Shown: one piece after another, positions 8,801 through 15,579 of the stretch
Numbering within the stretch: the first letter of the stretch is position 1
How the letters are laid out: each line of letters starts with the position of its first letter
Made by a program: the position numbers and the translations under genes
Assembly: GCA_902476645.1 (NCBI GenBank)
Contig: CABSEG010000030.1
Coordinates: 1 to 28,616 of the forward strand
DNA from: an uncultured Lachnospiraceae bacterium
GTDB taxonomy: Bacteria; Bacillota; Clostridia; Lachnospirales; Lachnospiraceae
Direction of reading: 5' to 3'
Length of the DNA: 28,616 bases
Notes under the pieces: generated by a model
The model's input: the letters and a program-made list of their open reading frames with translations, nothing else
Database searches by the model: none
Told to the model about the DNA's origin: nothing

Positions 8801-9044
8801 CAATAAGATCGAACAGGAATCTCCCAACCTAATGGATTTGATCCTGGGGCATGAGATTGATTTGGTGATTGACACCCCATCCCAGGGCGTGGAACATTCC
8901 AGGGATGGATTCCTGATCCGCAGAAATGCCATAGAGACCGGCGTAAATGTGCTGACGGCTATGGATACGGCGAAAGCATTGATTTCCAGTCTGGAAAATA
9001 CAGACATTAAGAAGCTGACATTGATCGACATCGCTACTATTTAA
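5847..9044 (+). CDS. carB: Carbamoyl-phosphate synthase large subunit
   Basis: CarB (1065 residues, full family length) makes carbamoyl phosphate from bicarbonate, ammonia and two ATP. It shows the internal duplication of the family: KKVLVIGSGPIVIGQAAEFD near the N-terminus and KKVLVLGSGPIRIGQGIEFD near residue 552. There are two ATP-grasp halves (about 125-400 and 670-860) with matching GVHTGDSIVVAPSQTL and GIHSGDSISVYPAQSL motifs and the metal-binding EVNPR in both. The C-terminal MGS-like allosteric domain (about 930-1065) normally binds UMP or ornithine-type effectors. ATG at 5847 overlaps the carA stop (TAATG), with GGAGGTGA at 5832-5839 as ribosome site. No defect is seen. Confidence 0.98.
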   Translation: MPKNPEIKKVLVIGSGPIVIGQAAEFDYAGTQACRSLKEEGIEVVLLNSNPATIMTDKDIADRVYIEPLTVEVVEQLILKEKPDSVLPTLGGQAGLNLAMELEEAGFLKEHHVRLIGTTSETIKKAEDRLEFKSTMEKIGEPVAASLVVENVEDGIAFSEKIGYPVVLRPAYTLGGSGGGIANNQEELVEILENGLRLSRVGQVLVERCIAGWKEIEYEVMRDSKGNCITVCNMENLDPVGVHTGDSIVVAPSQTLGDKEYQMLRTSALNIISELNITGGCNVQYALHPTSFEYCVIEVNPRVSRSSALASKATGYPIAKVAAKIALGYTLDEIKNAITHKTYASFEPMLDYCVVKIPRLPFDKFISAKRTLTTQMKATGEVMSICDNFEGALMKAIRSLEQHVDSLMSYDFTDLSREELIRQLGVVDDRRIWVIAEAVRRGISYDLIHEITKIDEWFIDKIAILVEMEQALKTRELTTELLKEAKRIEFPDSVIASLTGKSEEEIRKMRYDAGIVAAYKMVDTCAAEFEAETPYYYSVFGSENEAVQTSGKKKVLVLGSGPIRIGQGIEFDFCSVHCTWAFSKEGYETIIINNNPETVSTDFDIADKLYFEPLTPEDVEHVVNLEKPDGAVVQFGGQTAIKLTEALMKMGVPILGTSAENVDAAEDRELFDQILEQCGIPRPAGHTVFTAEEAKKAAAQLGYPVLVRPSYVLGGQGMQIAINDEDVDEFIGIINRITQEHPILVDKYLVGKEIEVDAVCDGEEILIPGIMEHIERAGIHSGDSISVYPAQSLNEKVKATIEDYTRKLAQSLHVVGLINIQFIVCGEEVYVIEVNPRSSRTVPYISKVTGIPIVPLATKVILGAKIRELGYEPGLQKEADYIAVKMPVFSFEKIRGADISLGPEMKSTGECLGIAKTFNEALYKAFLGAGINLPKHKNMIMTVKDADKQEAVEIGRRFEAIGYKIFATRGTAAALREGGVHAIRINKIEQESPNLMDLILGHEIDLVIDTPSQGVEHSRDGFLIRRNAIETGVNVLTAMDTAKALISSLENTDIKKLTLIDIATI

Positions 9045-9057
9045 AAAATATAAAACT

Positions 9058-9118
9058 ACTCCCTCGTGGGAAAACGGATGAAGTCATGCATCTGCTACCC
9101 AGGAGGGAGTGTTATTTT
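9058..9118. terminator. Bidirectional terminator between carB and the ABC-F gene
   Basis: ACTCCCTC (9058-9065) and TGGG (9067-9070) pair with CCCA (9098-9101) and GAGGGAGT (9103-9110), with one G/G mismatch. GTTATTTTTA follows on the plus strand. The minus strand also runs into a T-rich stretch, so the hairpin can end both convergent transcripts. Confidence 0.8.
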
Positions 9119-9133
9119 TAAGAACAAGATTTT

Positions 9134-10771
9134 TTAATTATCTTCTAACGTATTATCTGTTGTATATACTTGACGCTTCCGTGCCATTTCATCGCTTGCC
9201 AGGTACTCGTCGTAGGTAGTAATCTTATCGATCATGGTGCCGTTTGGTAAAATTTCCATAATCCGGTTTGCCGTGGTCTGGACAATCTGATGGTCATGGG
9301 AAGCAAAGAGGATGACTCCCGGAAATTTGATCATTCCATTATTCAGGGCCGTAATGGACTCCATATCCAGATGGTTGGTGGGCTCATCGAAGACCAGAAC
9401 ATTAGCTCCGGAAATCATCATCTTGGACAGAAGACAGCGAACCTTTTCTCCTCCAGAAAGCACCTTTACCTTCTTTACACCGTCGTCTCCTGCGAACAGC
9501 ATTCTGCCCAGGAACCCTCTTACATAGGTAACATCCTTAATTTCAGAATACTGGGTCAGCCAATCCACAATAATCAGGTCATTGTCGAACTCCTGAGTGT
9601 TATCTTTGGGAAAGTATGCCTGGGATGTGGTGACCCCCCACTTATAAGTTCCTTCATCTGGTTCCATCTCTCCCATCAAAATCTGAAAAAGAGTGGTCTT
9701 GGCCATTTCATTTCCTCCCACGAAGGCGACCTTGTCATCGTGGCCAAGGGTGAAGGTGATGTTGTCCAAAACTTTTACCCCGTCAATGGTCTTTGAGATG
9801 CCGTCCACGGTAAGAACCTCATTTCCTATTTCCCGGTTGGGACGAAAATCAATATAGGGATATTTTCTGCTGGAGGGTTTGATGGTCTCCAGTTCAATTT
9901 TTTCCAGCGCTCTTTTTCTAGAGGTGGCCTGTTTGGACTTGGAAGCATTGGCGCTGAAACGGGAGATAAATTCCTGCAGTTCCTTGATCTTTTCTTCCTT
10001 CTTTTTATTGGCCTCCTTCATCTGGCGAATCAAAAGCTGGCTGGATTCATACCAGAAATCATAGTTACCGGCATAGAGTTGAATTTTGCCATAGTCGATG
10101 TCCGCGATATGTGTGCAGACCTTATTTAGAAAATAGCGGTCATGGGATACTACGATAATGGTATTGGGAAAATTGATTAAGAATTCCTCCAGCCATTCAA
10201 TGGCATTTAGGTCCAGATGGTTGGTGGGCTCGTCCAAAAGCAAAATGTCCGGATTTCCGAACAGCGCCTGAGCCAGGAGCACCTTTACCTTTTCATTACC
10301 ATTTAAGTCCTTCATAATGGCATAGTGCAGATCCGTTTCAATTCCAAGACCGTTTAAAAGCTGAGCCGCATCGGACTCGGCCTCCCAACCGTTCATCTCG
10401 GCAAATTCCCCCTCCAGTTCACTGGCACGGATTCCATCCTCATCGGTAAAATCCTCTTTTGCGTAAATGGCTTCCTTTTCCTTCATTATATCATAGAGTC
10501 TCTGGTTTCCCATGATAACGGTATCCATGACGGAAAACTCATCGTATTTAAAGTGATCCTGCTGTAGAAAGGAAAGGCGCTGACCGGGGGTGATGGTGAC
10601 ATCGCCTTTGGTGGTTTCAAGCTGACCGGATAAAATTTTCAGAAACGTAGATTTACCTGCGCCGTTTGCACCGATTAGGCCATAGCAATTGCCTTCAGTG
10701 AATTTGATATTCACATCCTCAAACAGTGCTTTTTTTCCAATTCGTAAAGTTACATTATTCGCACTTATCAT
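9134..10771 (-). CDS. ykpA: ABC-F family ATPase, YkpA/YbiT type
   Basis: This soluble protein (545 residues) has two ABC domains and no membrane segment. ABC-F proteins act on the ribosome; the YkpA/YbiT branch is linked to translation, but its exact job is not settled. The first domain has GANGAGKST (34-42) and LLLDEPTNHLD. A charged coiled linker follows (QMKEANKKKEEKIKELQ), the P-site tRNA interaction motif region, then the second domain with LSGGEKVRCLLSK and VFDEPTNHLD. The first signature (LNGNEKVKVLLAQ) and the second Walker A (GGNEMAKTT) look degenerate, but such changes are also present in B. subtilis YkpA as I recall it, so they belong to the branch. The start at 10771 has GAGGT upstream. 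The gene stands alone with its own promoter and converges on carB. Confidence 0.9.
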   Translation of the reverse strand: MISANNVTLRIGKKALFEDVNIKFTEGNCYGLIGANGAGKSTFLKILSGQLETTKGDVTITPGQRLSFLQQDHFKYDEFSVMDTVIMGNQRLYDIMKEKEAIYAKEDFTDEDGIRASELEGEFAEMNGWEAESDAAQLLNGLGIETDLHYAIMKDLNGNEKVKVLLAQALFGNPDILLLDEPTNHLDLNAIEWLEEFLINFPNTIIVVSHDRYFLNKVCTHIADIDYGKIQLYAGNYDFWYESSQLLIRQMKEANKKKEEKIKELQEFISRFSANASKSKQATSRKRALEKIELETIKPSSRKYPYIDFRPNREIGNEVLTVDGISKTIDGVKVLDNITFTLGHDDKVAFVGGNEMAKTTLFQILMGEMEPDEGTYKWGVTTSQAYFPKDNTQEFDNDLIIVDWLTQYSEIKDVTYVRGFLGRMLFAGDDGVKKVKVLSGGEKVRCLLSKMMISGANVLVFDEPTNHLDMESITALNNGMIKFPGVILFASHDHQIVQTTANRIMEILPNGTMIDKITTYDEYLASDEMARKRQVYTTDNTLEDN

Positions 10772-10825
10772 GATTCAACCTCATTTAAACTTTCTTTCAA
10801 TGTAAAAAATAGCATAATCGTCTAC

Positions 10826-10854
10826 ATTGTAACCGATCGTCCGGGAAAAATCAA
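10826..10854 (-). promoter_or_regulatory. Promoter of the ABC-F gene
   Basis: On the minus strand, TTGATT (10854-10849) and TACAAT (10831-10826) are spaced by 17 bases, about 55 bases before the start codon. The -10 box overlaps one arm of an inverted repeat, CAATGTA (10798-10804) and TACATTG (10823-10829), which could be an operator; this is weak evidence. Confidence 0.6.
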
Positions 10855-10888
10855 GGAATTTCCAGAAGAGGAAAGGACAGAACAGCTC

Positions 10889-10917
10889 TTGAAAAATCAG
10901 GTGTCCGGAGGTATAAT
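10889..10917 (+). promoter_or_regulatory. Promoter of the secreted-protein gene at 10968
   Basis: TTGAAA (10889-10894), 17 bases, TATAAT (10912-10917): a near-consensus sigma-A promoter. Transcription would start about 45 bases before the start codon. Confidence 0.75.
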
Positions 10918-10967
10918 AAAATGCGAATCGAAAGAAATGATTAGTTACCAAGGAGGATTGATTCTGA

Positions 10968-11738
10968 ATGAAAAATAGAAGACGTTGGCGTTTCGGTATG
11001 GGAATGGGGATTGTCCTATTGCTTGCCGCTGTGATCTTCCTTCCTTTTTGTTCTGCTGAGGCTGCCAAGAAGGCAGAGTTCAGCGAGGAATGGACGCTGT
11101 ATAAGATGGGAGGAACAGAGCCGGATACCAATTATCTGGAGGTTACGTATCTGCCCAAAAAGGCGAAGATTACAAAAGTGATTTCCAGTAATCCCAAGGT
11201 GGCACAGGGATTTGTGCAGACCTGGAGCGATGGGGAACAGAGCGTAGGAATCTTAAAGAAAAAGACCGGGACAGTGCACTTGAAAGTTCGCATTAAACAG
11301 GGGAAAAAGACATACCTGCTGCGCTCTAAAATAACCATCCGCAAGCATAAGAATTTGTTTACTTCATTTAAAATCGGAAAGACAAATATTCGTAAGCTGT
11401 ATAAGAATGCGGAATACGCAGATGTCATCATGCCCAGTGGAAAGAAAAAGGTACAGATTAAGTTGGCCCAAGGTTGGAAGCTGGATAAGATCACCTACCA
11501 GCAGGGACAGAAAGTAAAGAAGCTGAAAAATGGTAAAGCTATAAACTTCGACAGGCTGGCGCACGGGGCTATGATGGATGTTTCCGTTTATCAGGAAAAG
11601 ACAGGGCGCGTCAGGAGCTTCCAGGTATATTTCTACCATCCGGAGGAAGAGCCGGAGATAGAGGAAACTCAGCTACAGACAGAGAGTCAGGCGGAAAGTG
11701 AAACTCAAACCGGGACACAGGAAGAGACCGGTATGTGA
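10968..11738 (+). CDS. Small secreted protein with Ig-like (Big_2-like) character
   Basis: The protein has 256 residues and no recognised family function. It starts with a basic stretch and a hydrophobic segment (about 9-27) ending in CSAEA, a classical signal peptide with cleavage near residue 32. The body is rich in lysine and beta-strand-like, with TYLPKKAKITKVISSNPKVA and KKKTGTVHLKVRIKQGKKTY. These resemble bacterial Ig-like group 2 repeats (strand, SSNPKVA, strand, KKGTA). The tail from about 224 is almost only E, Q, T and S, ending TGTQEETGM; similar low-complexity linkers occur in the efflux adaptor of this window. There is no sorting motif or anchor. AGGAGG at 10951-10956 fixes the start. 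The gene has its own promoter and lies before the trp leader. Confidence 0.65.
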   Translation: MKNRRRWRFGMGMGIVLLLAAVIFLPFCSAEAAKKAEFSEEWTLYKMGGTEPDTNYLEVTYLPKKAKITKVISSNPKVAQGFVQTWSDGEQSVGILKKKTGTVHLKVRIKQGKKTYLLRSKITIRKHKNLFTSFKIGKTNIRKLYKNAEYADVIMPSGKKKVQIKLAQGWKLDKITYQQGQKVKKLKNGKAINFDRLAHGAMMDVSVYQEKTGRVRSFQVYFYHPEEEPEIEETQLQTESQAESETQTGTQEETGM

Positions 11739-11752
11739 GCGAAAAAATGGTC

Positions 11753-11781
11753 TTGACAGGGGAAAAAACCTGTGTTAGATT
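11753..11781 (+). promoter_or_regulatory. Promoter of the trp operon
   Basis: TTGACA (11753-11758, perfect -35), 17 bases, TAGATT (11776-11781). It lies directly in front of the T-box leader. Confidence 0.75.
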
Positions 11782-11789
11782 ATATACAA

Positions 11790-12133
11790 TTCTATAAATA
11801 AAATCAAAGAACAAAGAGAGTACTGCCGGAAGGTACATCACAGAGAGTCGGGGTAGGTGGAAGCCGATATGGAGAGCCGGTAGGAATGGGTTTGGGAGAT
11901 GCAAGGTGAATCACAGTAGCCAAAGCCGTGTCCTCACGTTATAGGGGTTGGATATCGAAGAGAGATCTTCCGTATCGCAAATGAGAGAGAGTTTAATTGG
12001 TGGCGTTTTCCGATTTCGGGAAGCGCCTTTTCTTCGAAACAGATATTCGAGGGGAATACCAGATGACTTTCTAAAATATAAGGGTGGCACCACGCTTAAG
12101 GCGTCCCTGGCTATGGCCAGGGGCGCCTTTTTA
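11790..12133 (+). promoter_or_regulatory. Tryptophan T-box riboswitch (tRNA-Trp-sensing leader)
   Basis: The leader has the parts of a T-box. Stem I carries AGAGAG and GGTGGAAGCC, typical of its upper half. The specifier loop reads GGAATGGGTT, with TGG (Trp) at 11887-11889 after GAA. The T-box sequence AGGGTGGCACCACG is at 12081-12094. TGGC at 12085-12088 can pair with the GCCA 3' end of an uncharged tRNA with discriminator G, as in tRNA-Trp. AGGG (12081-12084) can pair with CCCT (12105-12108), and ACGC (12092-12095) with GCGT (12101-12104), to form the antiterminator. This would break the terminator at 12098-12132. When Trp-tRNA is charged, transcription should stop before trpE. This element fills the 450-base gap between genes. 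Confidence 0.93.
12098..12132 (+). terminator. T-box-controlled intrinsic terminator before trpE
   Basis: AAGGCGTCCCTGGC (12098-12111) pairs with GCCAGGGGCGCC (12116-12127) around a short loop, followed by TTTTT. The left arm is shared with the antiterminator, so the two folds exclude each other. Confidence 0.92.
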
Positions 12134-12190
12134 ATAATTCTAAACTCCGCATTGTTCTGAGGCAACCAGGGAAAAGAAAGGGGAATGGAT

Positions 12191-13597
12191 ATGAAACGAG
12201 TGCTTCGAGCTTATAAAAAGACAGTGAGTATTGTAGATGAGGCAGCAACTGACCTTTACGCTGGATTGGCGGGAGATGGGATTGGTTTTCTGCTGGAGAG
12301 CTATGATAAGAATAATGGACGGTATTCCTTTCTGGGAACGAAGCCGGAGGCCATTGTCACTTCAAAGGGCCAAAGTCTGATTATCCGCGGAGAGGAAGGA
12401 TGTGAGATTTTAGAGGGAAATCCAATGGAACAGCTCAAGAGATTTTACGACCGGTTTGAAGTGCATAAGGATGACGGAGAGCTGGCGTTTACCGGAGGGC
12501 TGGTGGGAAGCCTGGGGTATGACTTTGTGCGCTACAGCGAGGTGTTGCCGGAAGAAAATCCGGATGAGATCGGCATTGAGACCATTCAATTGATGCTGGT
12601 TACAAAATTCATTGTTATTGACCATGTGGCGGAGACCCTTACCGGAGTTTGCCTGGACGAAGATACTTCTGAGGGAAGAATCCGTGGATGCCGGGAGGCC
12701 GAAGCCCTGATTTCGAAAGCGAGGAGGTGTGGAAGAAAGGAGGAGGTCTCTTTTTATCGGGATGGAAAGATTGTACACAAATCGGACAGTCTGTCACAGT
12801 ATTCCGAAAAAGTGAAAAAAATTCAGGAGTACATCCGGGAGGGACATATATTCCAGACGGTGTTGTCTCAGCGCTGGACCATTGAAACGGGGCAGACCGG
12901 ATTTGAGCTGTATAAAGAGCTACGTGTGTTAAACCCATCTCCCTACCTTTACTATTTTCAATTTGGGGATTTTGAAATTATCGGAAGCTCTCCGGAGATG
13001 CTGGTAAAGCAAACGGACCGTCGGATTTCTACCTGCCCCATAGCGGGAACCAGAAGAAGGGGCAGAGACGAAAAAGAAGATCAGCAGCTAAGAGAAGAAC
13101 TGCTGCGGGATGAGAAAGAACGGGCGGAGCATGTGATGCTGGTGGACTTGGCAAGGAACGATATGGGGCGAATCTGCGAGTTTGGAACCGTTAAGGTGAC
13201 CCAGTTCATGGAGGTGCAGCCTTATTCCCATGTGATGCATATCGTATCCCTGGTAGAGGGAAGACGGAAGCGCGGGTATCATCCCGTGGATTTGGCGGTC
13301 TCCTTTTTGCCGGCGGGGACCCTAAGCGGGGCCCCGAAGATACGGGCCATGGAAATTATCGAAGAGTTGGAGGATGTGCGCAGGGGACTGTACGGGGGAG
13401 CCACAGGATATATCGACTTTAACGGAAATATCGATTTTTGTATCACTATACGGACTATGATAAAAAAGGGAAACAGAGTGTATCTTCAGGCAGGTGCCGG
13501 TATTGTAGCAGATTCAGTACCGGAGATGGAGTATCAGGAGTGCTGCAATAAGGTGATGGCTCTGGCAAAGACCCTGGTGGAGGAGGAAGAATTATGA
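12191..13597 (+). CDS. trpE: Anthranilate synthase component I
   Basis: TrpE (468 residues from this start) turns chorismate and ammonia into anthranilate, the first step of tryptophan synthesis. LLES at about 34-37 followed by GRYSFLG is the motif of the tryptophan feedback site, so the enzyme is probably inhibited by Trp. The chorismate-binding domain has PIAGTRRRGRD (about 282), HVMLVDLARNDMGR (about 315), GTLSGAPKIRAME (about 376) and GGATGYIDFNGNIDFCI. AAAGGGG at 12177-12183 suits the ATG at 12191 better than the ATG at 12185, which is too close. The stop overlaps trpG by four bases (ATGA). The T-box just upstream supports trpE rather than the related pabB. Confidence 0.95.
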   Translation: MKRVLRAYKKTVSIVDEAATDLYAGLAGDGIGFLLESYDKNNGRYSFLGTKPEAIVTSKGQSLIIRGEEGCEILEGNPMEQLKRFYDRFEVHKDDGELAFTGGLVGSLGYDFVRYSEVLPEENPDEIGIETIQLMLVTKFIVIDHVAETLTGVCLDEDTSEGRIRGCREAEALISKARRCGRKEEVSFYRDGKIVHKSDSLSQYSEKVKKIQEYIREGHIFQTVLSQRWTIETGQTGFELYKELRVLNPSPYLYYFQFGDFEIIGSSPEMLVKQTDRRISTCPIAGTRRRGRDEKEDQQLREELLRDEKERAEHVMLVDLARNDMGRICEFGTVKVTQFMEVQPYSHVMHIVSLVEGRRKRGYHPVDLAVSFLPAGTLSGAPKIRAMEIIEELEDVRRGLYGGATGYIDFNGNIDFCITIRTMIKKGNRVYLQAGAGIVADSVPEMEYQECCNKVMALAKTLVEEEEL

Positions 13598-14163
13598 TAT
13601 TGTTAATTGATAATTACGATTCTTTTACGTATAATTTGTACCAGTATATGGGAACGTTTACCGATGAGATTTTGGTGGAGCGCAATGATAAAATTACGAT
13701 TGAAGATATTGACCGATTGGCTCCGGAGAAGATCGTGCTTTCTCCTGGTCCTAAAAGTCCCAAAGAGGCCGGAATTTGCCTGGATGTGGTCAGATCTTAT
13801 TATAAGAAAGTGCCCATTCTGGGTATTTGTCTGGGACATCAGTGCATCGGGGAGGCTCTGGGAGGAACGGTATCCTATGCAAAACGACTTTATCATGGGA
13901 AGCAGTCCGATATACGGCACGATGGAACCGGGATTTTTACTGGGATCCCGTCTCCGGTTAAGGTGGCCAGGTATCATTCGTTGGCAGTTCAGGGGGAGAC
14001 CTTACCGGAGTGTCTGAGCGTGTTGGCTACGACAGAGGATGGGGAAATCATGGCCATGCGCCATAAGACCTTTCCGGTGGTGGGACTTCAATTTCATCCG
14101 GAATCTATCTATACTGAGCACGGAAAGCGGATGGTGGAAAACTTTGTGAATGGTGTGATATAA
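13594..14163 (+). CDS. trpG: Anthranilate synthase component II (glutamine amidotransferase)
   Basis: TrpG (189 residues) splits glutamine and feeds ammonia to TrpE. The class I amidotransferase motifs are complete: LIDNYDSFTYNL at the start, LSPGPKSPKEAG (49-60), the nucleophile Cys79 in LGICLGHQ, and His168/Glu170 in QFHPES. The length is that of a stand-alone TrpG/PabA, with no fused TrpD domain. ATGA overlap with trpE implies translational coupling and equal amounts. In some bacteria the same subunit also serves p-aminobenzoate synthase; that cannot be judged here. Only 10 bases separate it from trpC, so no trpD lies between. Confidence 0.95.
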   Translation: MILLIDNYDSFTYNLYQYMGTFTDEILVERNDKITIEDIDRLAPEKIVLSPGPKSPKEAGICLDVVRSYYKKVPILGICLGHQCIGEALGGTVSYAKRLYHGKQSDIRHDGTGIFTGIPSPVKVARYHSLAVQGETLPECLSVLATTEDGEIMAMRHKTFPVVGLQFHPESIYTEHGKRMVENFVNGVI

Positions 14164-14173
14164 GGAGGAAACC

Positions 14174-14968
14174 ATGATTTTAGATGATATTGTAAGGGAC
14201 AAACAAAAAAGGCTAGAGGAACATAAAAGATGCATCGGGGAGACACAGATGAGGCAGTTGGCTGGTGATTGTAAAAGGAGTGGCATCTCTTTCTATGATG
14301 CTCTTTCCAGTCCGGGACTGTCCATCATCGGGGAGTTTAAAAAGGCCTCTCCCAGTCTTGGAAACATTCGGAATACGCTGGAACTTACGGACCGTATCGC
14401 GCAGTATAATGCCTCTGTGGATGCCATCTCCTGTTTAACGGAGGAAGATCATTTTCATGGAAATGTGGACTATTTTAAAAGCATACGGGAAATCACGCCC
14501 TTACCGATGATTCGTAAGGACTTTATCATAGAGCCTTATCAGGTTTATGAGGCAAAGGTAATCGGCGCCGACGCTGTGTTGCTGATCGCGGCCATATTGG
14601 AGGATGAGCAGATGCGGGCGCTTTACGAGCTCGCCTATGCCCTTGGGATGGATGTGCTGCTGGAGGTTCACGATGAACAGGAAATGGAGCGGGCTCTTCG
14701 GCTAGATGCCAAAATTATCGGGGTAAATAACCGGAATCTAAAGGATTTTACCATCAGTCTGGAACATACCAGAAGACTGTCAAAGATGGTTCCGGGAGGA
14801 AAAGTACTGGTGTCCGAGAGTGGAGTGACCAAAGAAGAGGATCTGGAATGTCTGAAAGGGTGCGGTGTGGATGCCCTGTTAATCGGCAGAGCGTTTATGG
14901 AGTCGGAGCATCCGGGGGAACTGGCGGACAGATGGAAAGCTGTTTTTAGCGCAGGTGGAGGAAGATAA
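14174..14968 (+). CDS. trpC: Indole-3-glycerol-phosphate synthase
   Basis: TrpC (264 residues, a single TIM barrel) closes the ring of carboxyphenylamino-deoxyribulose phosphate to give indole-3-glycerol phosphate. Motifs along the barrel are IIGEFKKASPS (about 51-61, substrate-binding lysine), ISCLTE, PMIRKDFIIEPYQVYEA (catalytic lysine), LLEVHDEQE, IIGVNNRNL, LVSESGV and LIGRAFM. AAGGAGG at 14162-14168 precedes the ATG. It is not fused to TrpF, unlike in enterobacteria; trpF follows with a one-base overlap (TAATG). Confidence 0.95.
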   Translation: MILDDIVRDKQKRLEEHKRCIGETQMRQLAGDCKRSGISFYDALSSPGLSIIGEFKKASPSLGNIRNTLELTDRIAQYNASVDAISCLTEEDHFHGNVDYFKSIREITPLPMIRKDFIIEPYQVYEAKVIGADAVLLIAAILEDEQMRALYELAYALGMDVLLEVHDEQEMERALRLDAKIIGVNNRNLKDFTISLEHTRRLSKMVPGGKVLVSESGVTKEEDLECLKGCGVDALLIGRAFMESEHPGELADRWKAVFSAGGGR

Positions 14969-15579
14969 TGGCGGTACAGACAAAAATTTGCGGTATCACT
15001 TCGGTCAGAGAGGCCGGATTATTAAATGCATGTCCTCCAGATTATGCAGGATTTGTCATGTTTTATGAGAAGAGTAAAAGAAATAACACCGTGGATCAGG
15101 CCAAAAGAATTCTGGAAGTGCTGGATCCAAAGATTCAGAGAGTGGCGGTTACCGTGTCTCCCACGTTAGAGCAGATTCATGTGTTGTCTCAGATGGATTT
15201 TCAAGTGCTCCAGATTCATGGTACTTTTTCAGAGGAGGTTGCAAAGGCCTGTACTCTGCCAATCTGGAGAGCGTATCATGTGGTGGCGGGACAGGAGCCA
15301 GACAGGGATCTGCAAGAGTATGGAAAGGTAACCGGATATGTGCTGGACGGGGCCAGTCCTGGGAGCGGAGAACCCTTTTCCTGGAAGGCATTGCAATCCT
15401 TTTGCAGGAATGATAAAATGCTGATATTAGCGGGAGGTCTCTGTGCGGAAAACGTGGAGGCAGCCATTAAGACACTCTCTCCGGACGTGGTGGATGTCAG
15501 TACAGGTGTGGAGGGAACCAGCGGAAAAGACGCTTGGAAGATAAAGGAATTCATAGGAAAGGTGAAAGCACATGAGTAA
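14968..15579 (+). CDS. trpF: Phosphoribosylanthranilate isomerase
   Basis: TrpF (203 residues) isomerises phosphoribosylanthranilate to the deoxyribulose phosphate used by TrpC. KICGIT near the N-terminus holds the catalytic cysteine (Cys8), GFVMFYEKSKRN and VLQIHG are family motifs, and VLDGASPGSG holds the catalytic aspartate. LAGGL and VDVSTGVEGTSGKDAWKI bind phosphate at the barrel end. It overlaps trpC by one base and trpB by eight. Its substrate is the product of TrpD, which is not encoded in this operon. Confidence 0.94.
   Translation: MAVQTKICGITSVREAGLLNACPPDYAGFVMFYEKSKRNNTVDQAKRILEVLDPKIQRVAVTVSPTLEQIHVLSQMDFQVLQIHGTFSEEVAKACTLPIWRAYHVVAGQEPDRDLQEYGKVTGYVLDGASPGSGEPFSWKALQSFCRNDKMLILAGGLCAENVEAAIKTLSPDVVDVSTGVEGTSGKDAWKIKEFIGKVKAHE

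Noticed and set aside
9134..10771. ABC-F protein with degenerate first signature and second Walker A as a broken ATPase
   Set aside because: The same changes are typical of the YkpA branch as I recall it, so they are not damage.
14155..14180. A hidden or frameshifted trpD between trpG and trpC
   Set aside because: There are only 10 bases between the two genes, and both are complete.
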